A DNA stretch of 5,574 bases from Natronomonas sp. (GCA_007135435.1 SLIW01000113.1:1-5574); one strand, 5' to 3'; shown: positions 1 through 4,916, numbered from the stretch's first letter. Translations and numbers: made by a program. Notes: a model not told the origin generated them from the letters alone.

Positions 1-131
1 CCCTCCGTCACGTCGCGGCTGGGTAGGTCCTCCCGCTTCTCGTAGGTCCCCGGTTCCCGCGCGTCGCCATCGTCCCCGTCCCTGGTCGTCTCCGCGTCCC
101 GCTCCTTCCCGGACGGCTCCTGGTGACTCAT
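1..131 (-). CDS. N-terminal part of an unrecognised hydrophilic protein (runs off left edge)
   Basis: Reading the minus strand from the ATG at 131-129 gives 43 uninterrupted codons to the window edge, beginning MSHQEPSGKERDAETTRDGD. The visible part is highly charged (many Asp, Glu, Arg and Lys), has no hydrophobic segment and no signal peptide, and looks like a disordered haloarchaeal N-terminus; the folded domain must lie outside the window. The start is supported by a small A/T-rich box (GTTAAG on the minus strand, 161-156) about 25-30 nt upstream, the expected distance for a leaderless haloarchaeal promoter. The gene diverges from the beta-RFAP synthase family gene, sharing the 132-285 interval. 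I do not recognise the family and assign no function. Confidence 0.55.
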   Translation of the reverse strand, partial: MSHQEPSGKERDAETTRDGDDGDAREPGTYEKREDLPSRDVTE

Positions 132-155
132 GGGTAGCCCCTCGCCCCCGACCGA

Positions 156-161
156 CTTAAC
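156..161 (-). promoter_or_regulatory. Possible TATA box for the leftward gene
   Basis: GTTAAG on the minus strand lies about 25-30 nt upstream of the leftward ATG at 131. It is the only A/T-rich hexamer near that start in GC-rich DNA. The match to the haloarchaeal TATA consensus is weak, so it is supported mainly by position. Confidence 0.35.
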
Positions 162-285
162 GACCAGCACTCGAGCAACCCTCGCAGAACCCGCCCGTGC
201 CATCCCGACCCCGGCGGCGCCGATGGCCCCTCCCGGATATGCCGGCGTCGAAACGCACAACCCGTCCACCGCCCAAGCCCGGACG

Positions 286-1257
286 ATGCGCGTCAGGGTC
301 GAGGCCGGCTCGCGGCTCCACGTCGGCTTCCAGAACCTGTCGCTCGCCCACGAGCGGCTCTACGGCGGCGTCGGCTTCGCAGTGGACGAGCCGCGGGTGG
401 TCCTCGAGGCCGAGCCGGCCCCGGCGGTCGAGTGCGACGACCCGCTCGTCGCCGAGTACGCGACCCGCGCCGCCGACCTGCTGGGGGTCGACGGCGCCCG
501 GATCGCCGTCGAGGAGACGCTGCCGCGGCACGTCGGCCTCGGGAGCGGGACGCAGCTCGCGCTGGCGGCGCTGGCGGCGGTCGCGGCTGCCCACGACTGC
601 GAGCTCCGGGTCCGCGAGCGGGCCCCTGCACTGAACCGGGGCGGCCGAAGCGGCGTCGGCGTCGCGGCCTTCGAGGCGGGCGGCTTCGTCGTCGACGCCG
701 GCCATCCGACCGAGCGGTTCACGGCGGACCCGCCGGCGCCGGGCGAGTGGGAGGTGCCCGCGGTCGTCGCCCGACACGCCCTTCCGAGCGACTGGCGGTT
801 CGTCGTCGCGTTGCCCGCAGCGGAGCGAGGCCGCAGCGGCGAAGCCGAGGCGGAGAGCATGCGAGCCGTCGTCGAACGCGCGGAGCCCGCGGTCGCCGGC
901 GAGCTCGCGACGCTGCTCGTCCGGCGGCTCCTGCCCGCCGTCGCCGAGGGACGGATCGCCGCCTTCGGCGACGCCGTCGCCGCCTTCGGCCGGCTCAACG
1001 GCGCCTGGTACGCCGACGAGCAGGGCGGGGTCTACCGCCCGCCCGCGGGACGGCTCATCGACGAGCTCGTCGACCACCCCGCCGTCCTTGGGGTCGGCCA
1101 GTCCTCGTGGGGGCCGGCGGTGTACGGCGTCACCGACGTCGACCGGATGGACGACGCCCGGGACGCCGCCACGGACGCCCTGGCCGAGGCAGGCGTCGAC
1201 GGGGAGGTCCGGGTCGTGGCGCCGCGGAACGATGGCGCCCGGATCACCCGGGTGTGA
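286..1257 (+). CDS. Beta-ribofuranosylaminobenzene 5'-phosphate (beta-RFAP) synthase family protein, GHMP fold
   Basis: This 323-residue protein matches the archaeal beta-RFAP synthase family (called MptG in methanogens). That family condenses PRPP with 4-aminobenzoate or 4-hydroxybenzoate, releasing CO2 and pyrophosphate, as an early step of methanopterin synthesis. Visible hallmarks are the N-terminal RLHVGFQN (residues 10-17), the GHMP-type glycine-rich loop PRHVGLGSGTQ (80-90), a second Gly-rich block GGRSGVGVAAFEAGGFVVDAG-like (119-139) and the C-terminal GQSSWGPAVYG (271-281). The frame stays open upstream to an ATG at 130. I chose the ATG at 286 because it places the conserved segment at the N-terminus; the extra 52 residues are Pro/Ala/Thr-rich, unlike any family N-terminus, and would overlap the start of the divergent gene. 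Family membership is clear. The substrate here is less so, because haloarchaea are generally described as using folate-type C1 carriers rather than methanopterin. Length is normal and no motif appears broken. Confidence 0.88.
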   Translation: MRVRVEAGSRLHVGFQNLSLAHERLYGGVGFAVDEPRVVLEAEPAPAVECDDPLVAEYATRAADLLGVDGARIAVEETLPRHVGLGSGTQLALAALAAVAAAHDCELRVRERAPALNRGGRSGVGVAAFEAGGFVVDAGHPTERFTADPPAPGEWEVPAVVARHALPSDWRFVVALPAAERGRSGEAEAESMRAVVERAEPAVAGELATLLVRRLLPAVAEGRIAAFGDAVAAFGRLNGAWYADEQGGVYRPPAGRLIDELVDHPAVLGVGQSSWGPAVYGVTDVDRMDDARDAATDALAEAGVDGEVRVVAPRNDGARITRV

Positions 1258-1306
1258 GTCGTGACGGTGGGGGAGGGGCGCTTCCGGCAGCTCGTCGGAT
1301 CCCCGG

Positions 1307-1374
1307 GACGACGTCAGTCTGCAGTCGTCACCGTTCCGTCCCTCACCACCGATATTCGTGTGTCCAGTCGTTTT
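1307..1374 (+). terminator. Possible weak terminator after the beta-RFAP synthase family gene
   Basis: A 6-bp stem GACGAC (1307-1312) / GTCGTC (1324-1329) with an 11-nt loop is followed, 41 nt later, by TTTT at 1371-1374. Neither element is strong. Archaeal termination relies mostly on T-tracts, so the T-run is the more relevant part. It is listed because it is the only such signal between the two genes. Confidence 0.22.
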
Positions 1375-1407
1375 CCTCACCGCCGTCGTGACGGAATCGT
1401 TAGATAA

Positions 1408-1415
1408 GTTATAAC
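1408..1415 (+). promoter_or_regulatory. TATA-like box upstream of the LLM oxidoreductase
   Basis: GTTATAAC ends an A/T-rich stretch (about 1396-1415) that stands out sharply from GC-rich surroundings. It lies 65-72 nt before the ATG at 1480. A start site about 25 nt downstream would give a leader of roughly 40-45 nt, so this transcript would not be leaderless. No convincing Shine-Dalgarno is visible just before the ATG. Confidence 0.45.
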
Positions 1416-1479
1416 CCCTCCCCGTCGGCATCTCGCCCGGGAACCCGTCGCGGGGGACGACGGGCCGCTCGATCCGATC

Positions 1480-2358
1480 ATGACCGCTTCACGCGAATCC
1501 GACCGACTGAACCACGGGTTGTACCTGCAGAACACGCCGTCGGCTCTCGGCGAGCTGGCCACCCCGTCGAACGCGCTCGAGTACGCGATCGCCGCCGAGG
1601 AGGCGGGCTGGGACGGGGTCTTCATGGCCGATGCCCTGGGTGGGGCGGGCCAGTCGTACGTCGATCCATGGGTCACCCACGCCTCGATCGCCGCCCAGAC
1701 CGACCGGGTGCGTCTGGGGACGTGGGTCACGCCGGTGCCGCGCCGCCAGCCCTGGCAGCTGGCCGCGGACCTCGCCGCCCTGGACGAGCTCTCCGGGGGT
1801 CGGGTGATCTTCGGCTGCGGACTCGGGGCGCCGTGGAACTACGAGTCGACCGGGATCGGCTACGACCCGAGAGATCTCGGCGCCCGCTACGACGAGGCGC
1901 TCGAGGTCATCGTCGAGCTGTGGACGGGCGAGGAGGTCACCTACGACGGCGACCACTACGCCATCGACGCATTGCAGCTCCCCGTCACGCCGGTCCAGGA
2001 GCCGCGGATCCCGACGGTGATGGGCTGCTGGTGGCCGAACGAGAAACCGTTCGACCGCGCCGCGCGGTGGGACGGCGTCATGCCGGTCGCCCCGGCGTTC
2101 TACGGGGGAGAGGGCGTCCAGGGCGAGCAGATAACGGGGACGATCGAGGAGGAGCTGTCGGACATGATGGCCTACTATCACGGGGTGGCCGACGACCCCG
2201 GCGACGTCTTCGTGCCGATCGACGTGCCCGAGGCGCCCCCGGACTTCCTGGAGACGTGCCGTGAGGTCGGGATGACGTGGACGCTCACCACGAGTCTGCT
2301 CGACGACGACGGTCACGAGGCGAACCTCGAGCGAATCCGGGAGGGCCCACCCGGTTGA
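1480..2358 (+). CDS. LLM-class (bacterial luciferase-like) flavin/F420-dependent oxidoreductase
   Basis: This 292-residue protein has the pattern of the luciferase-like monooxygenase superfamily, TIM-barrel enzymes that bind FMN or, commonly in archaea, coenzyme F420. Visible features are the first-strand HGLYLQN (12-18), the helix and strand AIAAEEAGWDGVFMADALGG (37-55 region), VRLGTWVTPVPRRQPWQLA (77-95), the signature LDELSGGRVIFGCGLG (101-116), RYDEALEVIVELWTGEEVTYDGDHY (136-160) and EPRIPTVMG (174-182). The protein is shorter than many family members (often about 300-350), mainly near the C-terminus, but nothing looks truncated. The ATG at 1480 is used because the preceding 19 in-frame codons contain no other start. 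F420 is inferred from the archaeal setting; substrate and direction are unknown. The stop codon lies inside the first unit of a 10-bp tandem repeat. A TATA-like box separates it from the upstream gene, so it is probably transcribed on its own. Confidence 0.85.
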   Translation: MTASRESDRLNHGLYLQNTPSALGELATPSNALEYAIAAEEAGWDGVFMADALGGAGQSYVDPWVTHASIAAQTDRVRLGTWVTPVPRRQPWQLAADLAALDELSGGRVIFGCGLGAPWNYESTGIGYDPRDLGARYDEALEVIVELWTGEEVTYDGDHYAIDALQLPVTPVQEPRIPTVMGCWWPNEKPFDRAARWDGVMPVAPAFYGGEGVQGEQITGTIEEELSDMMAYYHGVADDPGDVFVPIDVPEAPPDFLETCREVGMTWTLTTSLLDDDGHEANLERIREGPPG

Positions 2359-2426
2359 GTTCGGCTGAGCTTGGCTGGGCTCGGCTGAGCTCGGCTGAGC
2401 TCGGCTGAGTACGGCTGAGAGTGGCT
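2357..2426 (+). repeat. 10-bp tandem repeat, seven units
   Basis: Seven consecutive 10-base units begin at 2357, 2367, 2377, 2387, 2397, 2407 and 2417. The consensus is GAGCTCGGCT; all seven end in GGCT and two (2387, 2397) match the consensus exactly. The first unit overlaps the TGA stop (2356-2358) of the LLM oxidoreductase, so the array is essentially its 3' untranslated region. The period is close to one helical turn. The unit contains the palindrome GAGCTC, perfect in two adjacent copies. No function is known to me; replication slippage is the simplest origin. Confidence 0.92.
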
Positions 2427-2444
2427 GTGTCGAGTCCAGGACGA

Positions 2445-2457
2445 CGCCCGGAGGGCG
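2445..2457. other. Small GC hairpin in the LLM-to-RecA-fold gap
   Basis: CGCCC (2445-2449) and GGGCG (2453-2457) can pair around a GGA loop, a 5-bp stem. No T-run follows directly, so a terminator role is doubtful. Apart from this, the 10-bp array and the promoter, the 2359-2540 interval shows nothing. Confidence 0.25.
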
Positions 2458-2510
2458 GCCGCACCGGGGCCATCGTCCCGTCGCCCACGGGCCCCGAAAC
2501 CGGCTGAACC

Positions 2511-2517
2511 ATTTAAG
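2511..2517 (+). promoter_or_regulatory. TATA box of the RecA-fold gene (leaderless promoter)
   Basis: ATTTAAG lies 24-30 nt before the ATG at 2541, exactly where a leaderless haloarchaeal promoter should be. It is preceded by a purine-rich CGAAACC (2495-2501) that may act as part of the upstream recognition element. This is the clearest promoter in the window. Confidence 0.7.
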
Positions 2518-2540
2518 GTGCCGGCGTCGAAGGGCCCGCC

Positions 2541-3377
2541 ATGGATCGCATCCCGTTCGGGATCCGGAGGCTGGACACGACGGTGGGCGGTGGGGCACCC
2601 CCTGGGAGCGTCGTGCTGCTGTCGGGGCAGGCTGGCGCCGGCGCCCGCGAGTTCATGTACACCTGTGCGGTCATGAACGGGCTCGCGGAGGGAGATCCGG
2701 ACCTCTTCGACCTCTATTACGGCGGCATCGACGACTCCGCGTCGCCACCCGGGGAGGTCCACTACGTCTCGTTCACCTCCGACGAGCGGCAGGTCGTGGG
2801 GGAGATGACCCTCGCGATGGACGAGGACGTGGTGACGTCGGCCATCGACAACGTGACCTTCCACGACCTCTCGCCCGAGTTCTTCCGGCTCAGCCCGGTG
2901 CCGCGGGACTGGTACGCGGAGCGGACGACGAACATCTCCGAGCTCGGGCAGGCCCAGGACCGCAAGAGCGTCCCGGAGGCGCTGGGCGATCGGCTGACCG
3001 CGCACGCCCCGGGGAACCTCGTGGTGATCGACTCGCTGGCGGACCTCGTCAGCTCCCGGCGCGACGGTCTCCCCTGGAGCGACATCCCCGTGCTGCTCAA
3101 GGGCCTCTCGCGAGCTGCCTACGACTGGGGCGGGCTCATCCTCGCCCACGTCAACCAGGAGACACTCAGCGAGACCCACCACGGCCAGCTGGTCGACGCC
3201 GCCGACGGCACCCTCCTGTTCGAGTGGGAGAGCGGCGGCTCCGCACGCGCACGCACGATGGTCGTCAAGCAGTTCCGGGGCGTCCTCTCGCGCATCGAGG
3301 AGGAGCGGATCGTCCGGTTCGAGACCGAGATCGGCGACGCCGGCTTCGACATCAGCGACGTCCGGAAGATCCGGTGA
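2541..3377 (+). CDS. KaiC/RAD55-like RecA-fold protein with degenerate Walker A (HTR-like family)
   Basis: This 278-residue single-domain protein resembles the archaeal RecA-superfamily proteins often annotated in haloarchaea as HTR-like or KaiC/GvpD/RAD55-like. The order is typical: RIPFGIRRLD (3-12), a P-loop-like SGQAGAGAREF (28-38), a beta-strand VHYVSFTSDERQ (73-84), a Walker B-like LVVIDSLADL (160-169), LILAHVN (199-205), and FEWE...RTMVVKQFRG (227-247). The P-loop keeps the glycines (GQAGAG) but has Ala-Arg where the catalytic Lys and Ser/Thr should be, so nucleotide hydrolysis is doubtful; binding or a structural role is possible. The start is fixed by the TATA box 24-30 nt upstream and by the usual N-terminus of the family. 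It is followed 100 nt later by the four-Cys protein on the same strand with no promoter-like box between, so the two are probably one operon. Cytoplasmic; no membrane segment. The specific role is unknown. Confidence 0.75.
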   Translation: MDRIPFGIRRLDTTVGGGAPPGSVVLLSGQAGAGAREFMYTCAVMNGLAEGDPDLFDLYYGGIDDSASPPGEVHYVSFTSDERQVVGEMTLAMDEDVVTSAIDNVTFHDLSPEFFRLSPVPRDWYAERTTNISELGQAQDRKSVPEALGDRLTAHAPGNLVVIDSLADLVSSRRDGLPWSDIPVLLKGLSRAAYDWGGLILAHVNQETLSETHHGQLVDAADGTLLFEWESGGSARARTMVVKQFRGVLSRIEEERIVRFETEIGDAGFDISDVRKIR

Positions 3378-3438
3378 GTCCGATGGCGACTCCAGAACCC
3401 ATCGAGACCCCGATCGAACGGCTGCCGTCGACCGCCGC

Positions 3439-3450
3439 GACCGTACGGTC
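3439..3450. other. Perfect 12-bp palindrome upstream of the four-Cys protein
   Basis: GACCGTACGGTC is its own reverse complement and sits 27 nt before the ATG at 3478, within the presumed RecA-fold/four-Cys operon. It could be a dimeric regulator site or a chance palindrome; the sequence alone does not decide. Confidence 0.4.
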
Positions 3451-3465
3451 CGAAACCACCCCAAC

Positions 3466-3470
3466 GGAGG
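3466..3470 (+). promoter_or_regulatory. Shine-Dalgarno of the four-Cys protein
   Basis: GGAGG complements the CCTCC near the archaeal 16S rRNA 3' end and lies 7 nt before the ATG at 3478. It fixes the start of this gene and fits translation from an internal position of a two-gene mRNA, in contrast to the leaderless first gene. Confidence 0.65.
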
Positions 3471-3477
3471 ACCATCG

Positions 3478-4017
3478 ATGAACGAACGCGACGGGACGGA
3501 CGACCGCAGAACGACCTCGTCCGCCACGGAACCGGGGCTCGAGGGCGGGACCTCGGCACGCGACGATCTGGGAGATCGGAGCGGGGACGAGCCAATTGAA
3601 GACCCGTTCTCCGCGGGCGACCGGACGGATCTGGAGGCCCAGGTGGTTGAGCCGGAGGACGATTCCGGGGGCCTCGAGGCGATCGTCCCGAAGACGACGT
3701 ACTGCCAGCGCTGCGAGCACTTCGCCACCCCGCCGACGGTCGCCTGCGAGCACCCGGGAACCGCGGTCCTCGAGGTGGTCGACGTCGACAACTTCAGGGT
3801 CAGGGACTGCCCGGTGGTGGAACAGCGGCTGGGCGAGGCGGACCTCTGGGACGCATCGGGGCCCGAGACCGAGGGAGATGGCCAGCCCGATCCCGACAGC
3901 GGGGGAACGTCCGAATCCGAATCCGAATCCGGGTCCGGGTCCGAATCCGAATCCGACCCTGGTGGCACCGTCGAGGCCGATTCCGAGAGCCCCCCGGAGT
4001 CCGACCTCGACGCCTAG
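3478..4017 (+). CDS. Acidic low-complexity protein with a four-Cys (probable zinc-binding) core
   Basis: I do not recognise a named family with certainty. The 179-residue protein has three parts. Residues 1-70 are a disordered, Asp/Glu/Gly/Ser/Thr-rich N-terminus. Residues about 71-115 are a compact core with CQRC (76-79), C90 and C111, plus His 81 and His 92, a pattern that could bind one zinc ion; it contains VLEVVDVDNFRVRDCPVV (97-114), which looks like folded beta structure. Residues about 120-179 are a second acidic tail containing an eight-step Ser-Glu/Ser-Gly run (144-159). The start is supported by GGAGG 7 nt upstream. It follows the RecA-fold gene by 100 nt without a visible promoter, suggesting joint expression. 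Similar short haloarchaeal hypothetical proteins with a TYCQRCEHF-like core appear familiar, but I cannot confirm this. The protein is cytoplasmic, with no membrane segment. Function unknown. Confidence 0.7.
   Translation: MNERDGTDDRRTTSSATEPGLEGGTSARDDLGDRSGDEPIEDPFSAGDRTDLEAQVVEPEDDSGGLEAIVPKTTYCQRCEHFATPPTVACEHPGTAVLEVVDVDNFRVRDCPVVEQRLGEADLWDASGPETEGDGQPDPDSGGTSESESESGSGSESESDPGGTVEADSESPPESDLDA
3910..3957 (+). repeat. 6-bp tandem repeat inside the four-Cys gene (Ser-Glu/Ser-Gly run)
   Basis: Eight in-frame hexamers run without interruption from 3910: TCCGAA three times, TCCGGG twice, TCCGAA twice and TCCGAC once. They encode SESESESGSGSESESD near the C-terminus. The near-identical codons (every Ser is TCC) indicate repeat expansion by slippage rather than selection on a varied acidic tail. 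Since six is a multiple of three, copy changes would not shift frame. Confidence 0.9.
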
Positions 4018-4078
4018 CCCGGATCGAACGCCGAATTACGCTTCCACGTACGCGGACGCGGGCTGTGGGATGACCTCC

Positions 4079-4111
4079 GACGCCGACGGCGGCGTCTGAC
4101 GGGAGGTTTTT
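4079..4111 (+). terminator. Hairpin plus T-tract after the four-Cys gene
   Basis: A perfect 7-bp stem GACGCCG (4079-4085) / CGGCGTC (4090-4096) around an ACGG loop is followed 10 nt later by TTTTT (4107-4111). It sits 62 nt past the stop of the four-Cys gene and is the likely end of that transcript. The T-tract falls 26-30 nt before the tfs start, so it also coincides with the tfs TATA position. Confidence 0.45.
4107..4111 (+). promoter_or_regulatory. TATA-position T-tract of tfs (leaderless promoter)
   Basis: TTTTT lies 26-30 nt before the tfs ATG at 4137 in otherwise GC-rich sequence. Position fits a leaderless promoter well, although the sequence is a plain T-run rather than a typical TTTAWA box. 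Confidence 0.5.
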
Positions 4112-4136
4112 GCCCGCGGGGACCGACGACTAAGGC

Positions 4137-4460
4137 ATGCAGTTCTGCGATGAGTGCAGTTCGATGATGCACGCCAGCGGCGACGAGATGGTGTGCTCGT
4201 CGTGCGGTGCCACCCAGTCCAAGGACGCAGACCGCGCGGCCGAGTTCGTCTCCACGGAGGCACAGACGGACGACGACGTGATCGAGTCCTCGCCGGACGC
4301 GGACTTCGAGGGGAAGCCCACGGCCTCGGACGTCACCTGCGACGCGTGCGGAAACGGCGAGGCGTGGTACACCATCAAGCAGACCGCCTCCGCCGACGAG
4401 CCTCCGACGCGGTTCTTCAAGTGCACGGAGTGCGGAAAGCGGTGGCGTGGATACAGTTGA
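4137..4460 (+). CDS. tfs: Transcription elongation factor TFS (TFIIS/RPB9-like)
   Basis: This 107-residue protein is archaeal transcription factor S, which enters the RNA polymerase secondary channel and stimulates cleavage of backtracked RNA, rescuing stalled complexes and improving fidelity. The N-terminal zinc ribbon has C4/C7 and C20/C23; the C-terminal TFIIS-type ribbon has C68/C71 and C96/C99. Between the latter pairs the hairpin SADEPPTRFFKCTECGKRWR carries the acidic Asp87-Glu88 pair that coordinates the catalytic metal in TFIIS-type factors, so this copy looks cleavage-competent rather than one of the inactive archaeal paralogues. Residues about 25-60 form an acidic linker typical of halophiles. 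The full length matches the family. The ATG at 4137 starts directly with the first ribbon and lies 26-30 nt after a T-tract, consistent with a leaderless mRNA. The Arg-rich zinc-ribbon gene follows after a 133-nt gap. Confidence 0.95.
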   Translation: MQFCDECSSMMHASGDEMVCSSCGATQSKDADRAAEFVSTEAQTDDDVIESSPDADFEGKPTASDVTCDACGNGEAWYTIKQTASADEPPTRFFKCTECGKRWRGYS

Positions 4461-4510
4461 CGGGTCGGGGCGGAGCGTTCGTACCAGGTGGGTCGGACAC
4501 CGCCAGGTGC

Positions 4511-4562
4511 CTACTGCTGAGTCGGTCGGTCCGGCATCGACTGCTGAGTCGGTCGGTACGGC
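4511..4562 (+). repeat. Two-copy direct repeat with 27-bp period in the tfs downstream gap
   Basis: An 18-bp block (ACTGCTGAGTCGGTCGGT) occurs exactly at 4513-4530 and 4540-4557. The similarity continues for a few bases on both sides (4511-4535 against 4538-4562 with two mismatches). Each copy also contains the short tandem GTCGGTCGGT. The repeat lies between the tfs stop and the start of the Arg-rich zinc-ribbon gene, and nothing else is visible in that 133-nt gap except the ribosome-binding site. Confidence 0.85.
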
Positions 4563-4584
4563 TTTCCCGGCACGTTCGACAGGC

Positions 4585-4590
4585 GGAGGT
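4585..4590 (+). promoter_or_regulatory. Shine-Dalgarno of the Arg-rich zinc-ribbon gene
   Basis: GGAGGT is a full match to the archaeal anti-Shine-Dalgarno core. It is 3 nt before the ATG at 4594 (with a GTG at 4591 abutting it) and 15 nt before the ATG at 4606. It argues for a start in this cluster rather than at the ATG at 4447 inside tfs, although none of the spacings is ideal. Confidence 0.55.
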
Positions 4591-4593
4591 GTG

Positions 4594-4809
4594 ATGGCAG
4601 GTGGAATGTCCGTCGGCGACATCCTCGAGGTGGTACGGAGGCGGAGGCGACGCAAGCAGTGTCCGGACTGTGGCGCGACGGTCTCCGTCCGCGGTCTCGC
4701 CGGTGAGTACCGCTGGGAGTGTCTGGGCTGTGACGCAGTCGGGATCGGCTACAACACACGCTCGGCGGCGCTAGAGGGCGTCGCCGGCGAATCCGATCGA
4801 CCGACCTGA
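4594..4809 (+). CDS. Small Arg-rich zinc-ribbon protein of unknown function
   Basis: This predicted 71-residue protein is not one I can name. It starts with a short helix-like SVGDILEVV (6-14), then a basic run of six arginines and a lysine (15-21), then a single zinc ribbon with CPDC (23-26) and CLGC (43-46) around a beta-hairpin-like VSVRGLAGEYRWE (30-42), and a short polar tail. A basic patch beside a zinc ribbon suggests nucleic-acid or ribosome contact, but that is inference. The frame extends upstream to an ATG at 4447 overlapping tfs; I rejected that start because the extra 49 residues come largely from a DNA repeat and because GGAGGT sits just before the 4591-4606 start cluster. GTG 4591 or ATG 4606 are alternatives. 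No promoter-like box is visible upstream, so it may be read through from tfs. It belongs with the many small CxxC proteins known in haloarchaea. Confidence 0.6.
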   Translation: MAGGMSVGDILEVVRRRRRRKQCPDCGATVSVRGLAGEYRWECLGCDAVGIGYNTRSAALEGVAGESDRPT

Positions 4810-4879
4810 CTCCGGGTGTGGTCGGTGATCGCCGATCGACGTCGAGCGGATTCGCGAATCCAAACCAACTGGAACGTAT

Positions 4880-4886
4880 CTTTAGG
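4880..4886 (+). promoter_or_regulatory. TATA box of the CBS-domain gene
   Basis: CTTTAGG within the A/T-richer ATCTTTAGG lies 31-37 nt before the ATG at 4917. A start site about 25 nt downstream would leave a leader of only a few nucleotides, close to leaderless. The 4810-4879 stretch before it shows only an imperfect 14-bp inverted repeat around TGATCG (4822-4835). Confidence 0.6.
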
Positions 4887-4916
4887 CCGCTGTCGCCCTA
4901 AGGATTCCATCGTAGC

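Noticed and set aside
130..285. In-frame 52-residue N-terminal extension of the beta-RFAP synthase family protein from an ATG at 130
   Set aside because: It is Pro/Ala/Thr-rich low-complexity sequence, precedes the conserved N-terminal block RLHVGFQN by an atypical distance, and would overlap the start of the divergent gene. The ATG at 286 fits the family.
157..1431. Long minus-strand open frame (424 codons) opposite the beta-RFAP synthase family gene
   Set aside because: Arg/Asp/Gly/Pro-rich translation with no family features; an antisense shadow caused by high GC at third positions of the real gene.
1489..2598. Minus-strand open frame opposite the LLM oxidoreductase
   Set aside because: Antisense shadow; composition is Arg/Pro/His-rich and unlike the acidic haloarchaeal proteins here.
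2313..3968. 551-codon minus-strand open frame across the repeat and the RecA-fold and four-Cys genes
   Set aside because: It spans a promoter, repeats and two well-supported plus-strand genes, and its repeated SSAELSRAQP-like and SDSDSD segments are only the 10-bp and 6-bp repeats read backwards.
4447..4593. Longer start for the zinc-ribbon protein, overlapping the end of tfs
   Set aside because: The additional residues derive partly from a 27-bp DNA duplication, and a strong GGAGGT sits just before the internal start cluster at 4591-4606.
4014..4655. 213-codon minus-strand open frame opposite tfs
   Set aside because: It covers the well-identified tfs gene and its promoter in antisense and has no recognisable domain.
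4822..4835. Imperfect inverted repeat upstream of the CBS gene as an operator
   Set aside because: Two of seven positions per arm do not pair and it lies far from the TATA box at 4880; it is within chance expectation for this composition.
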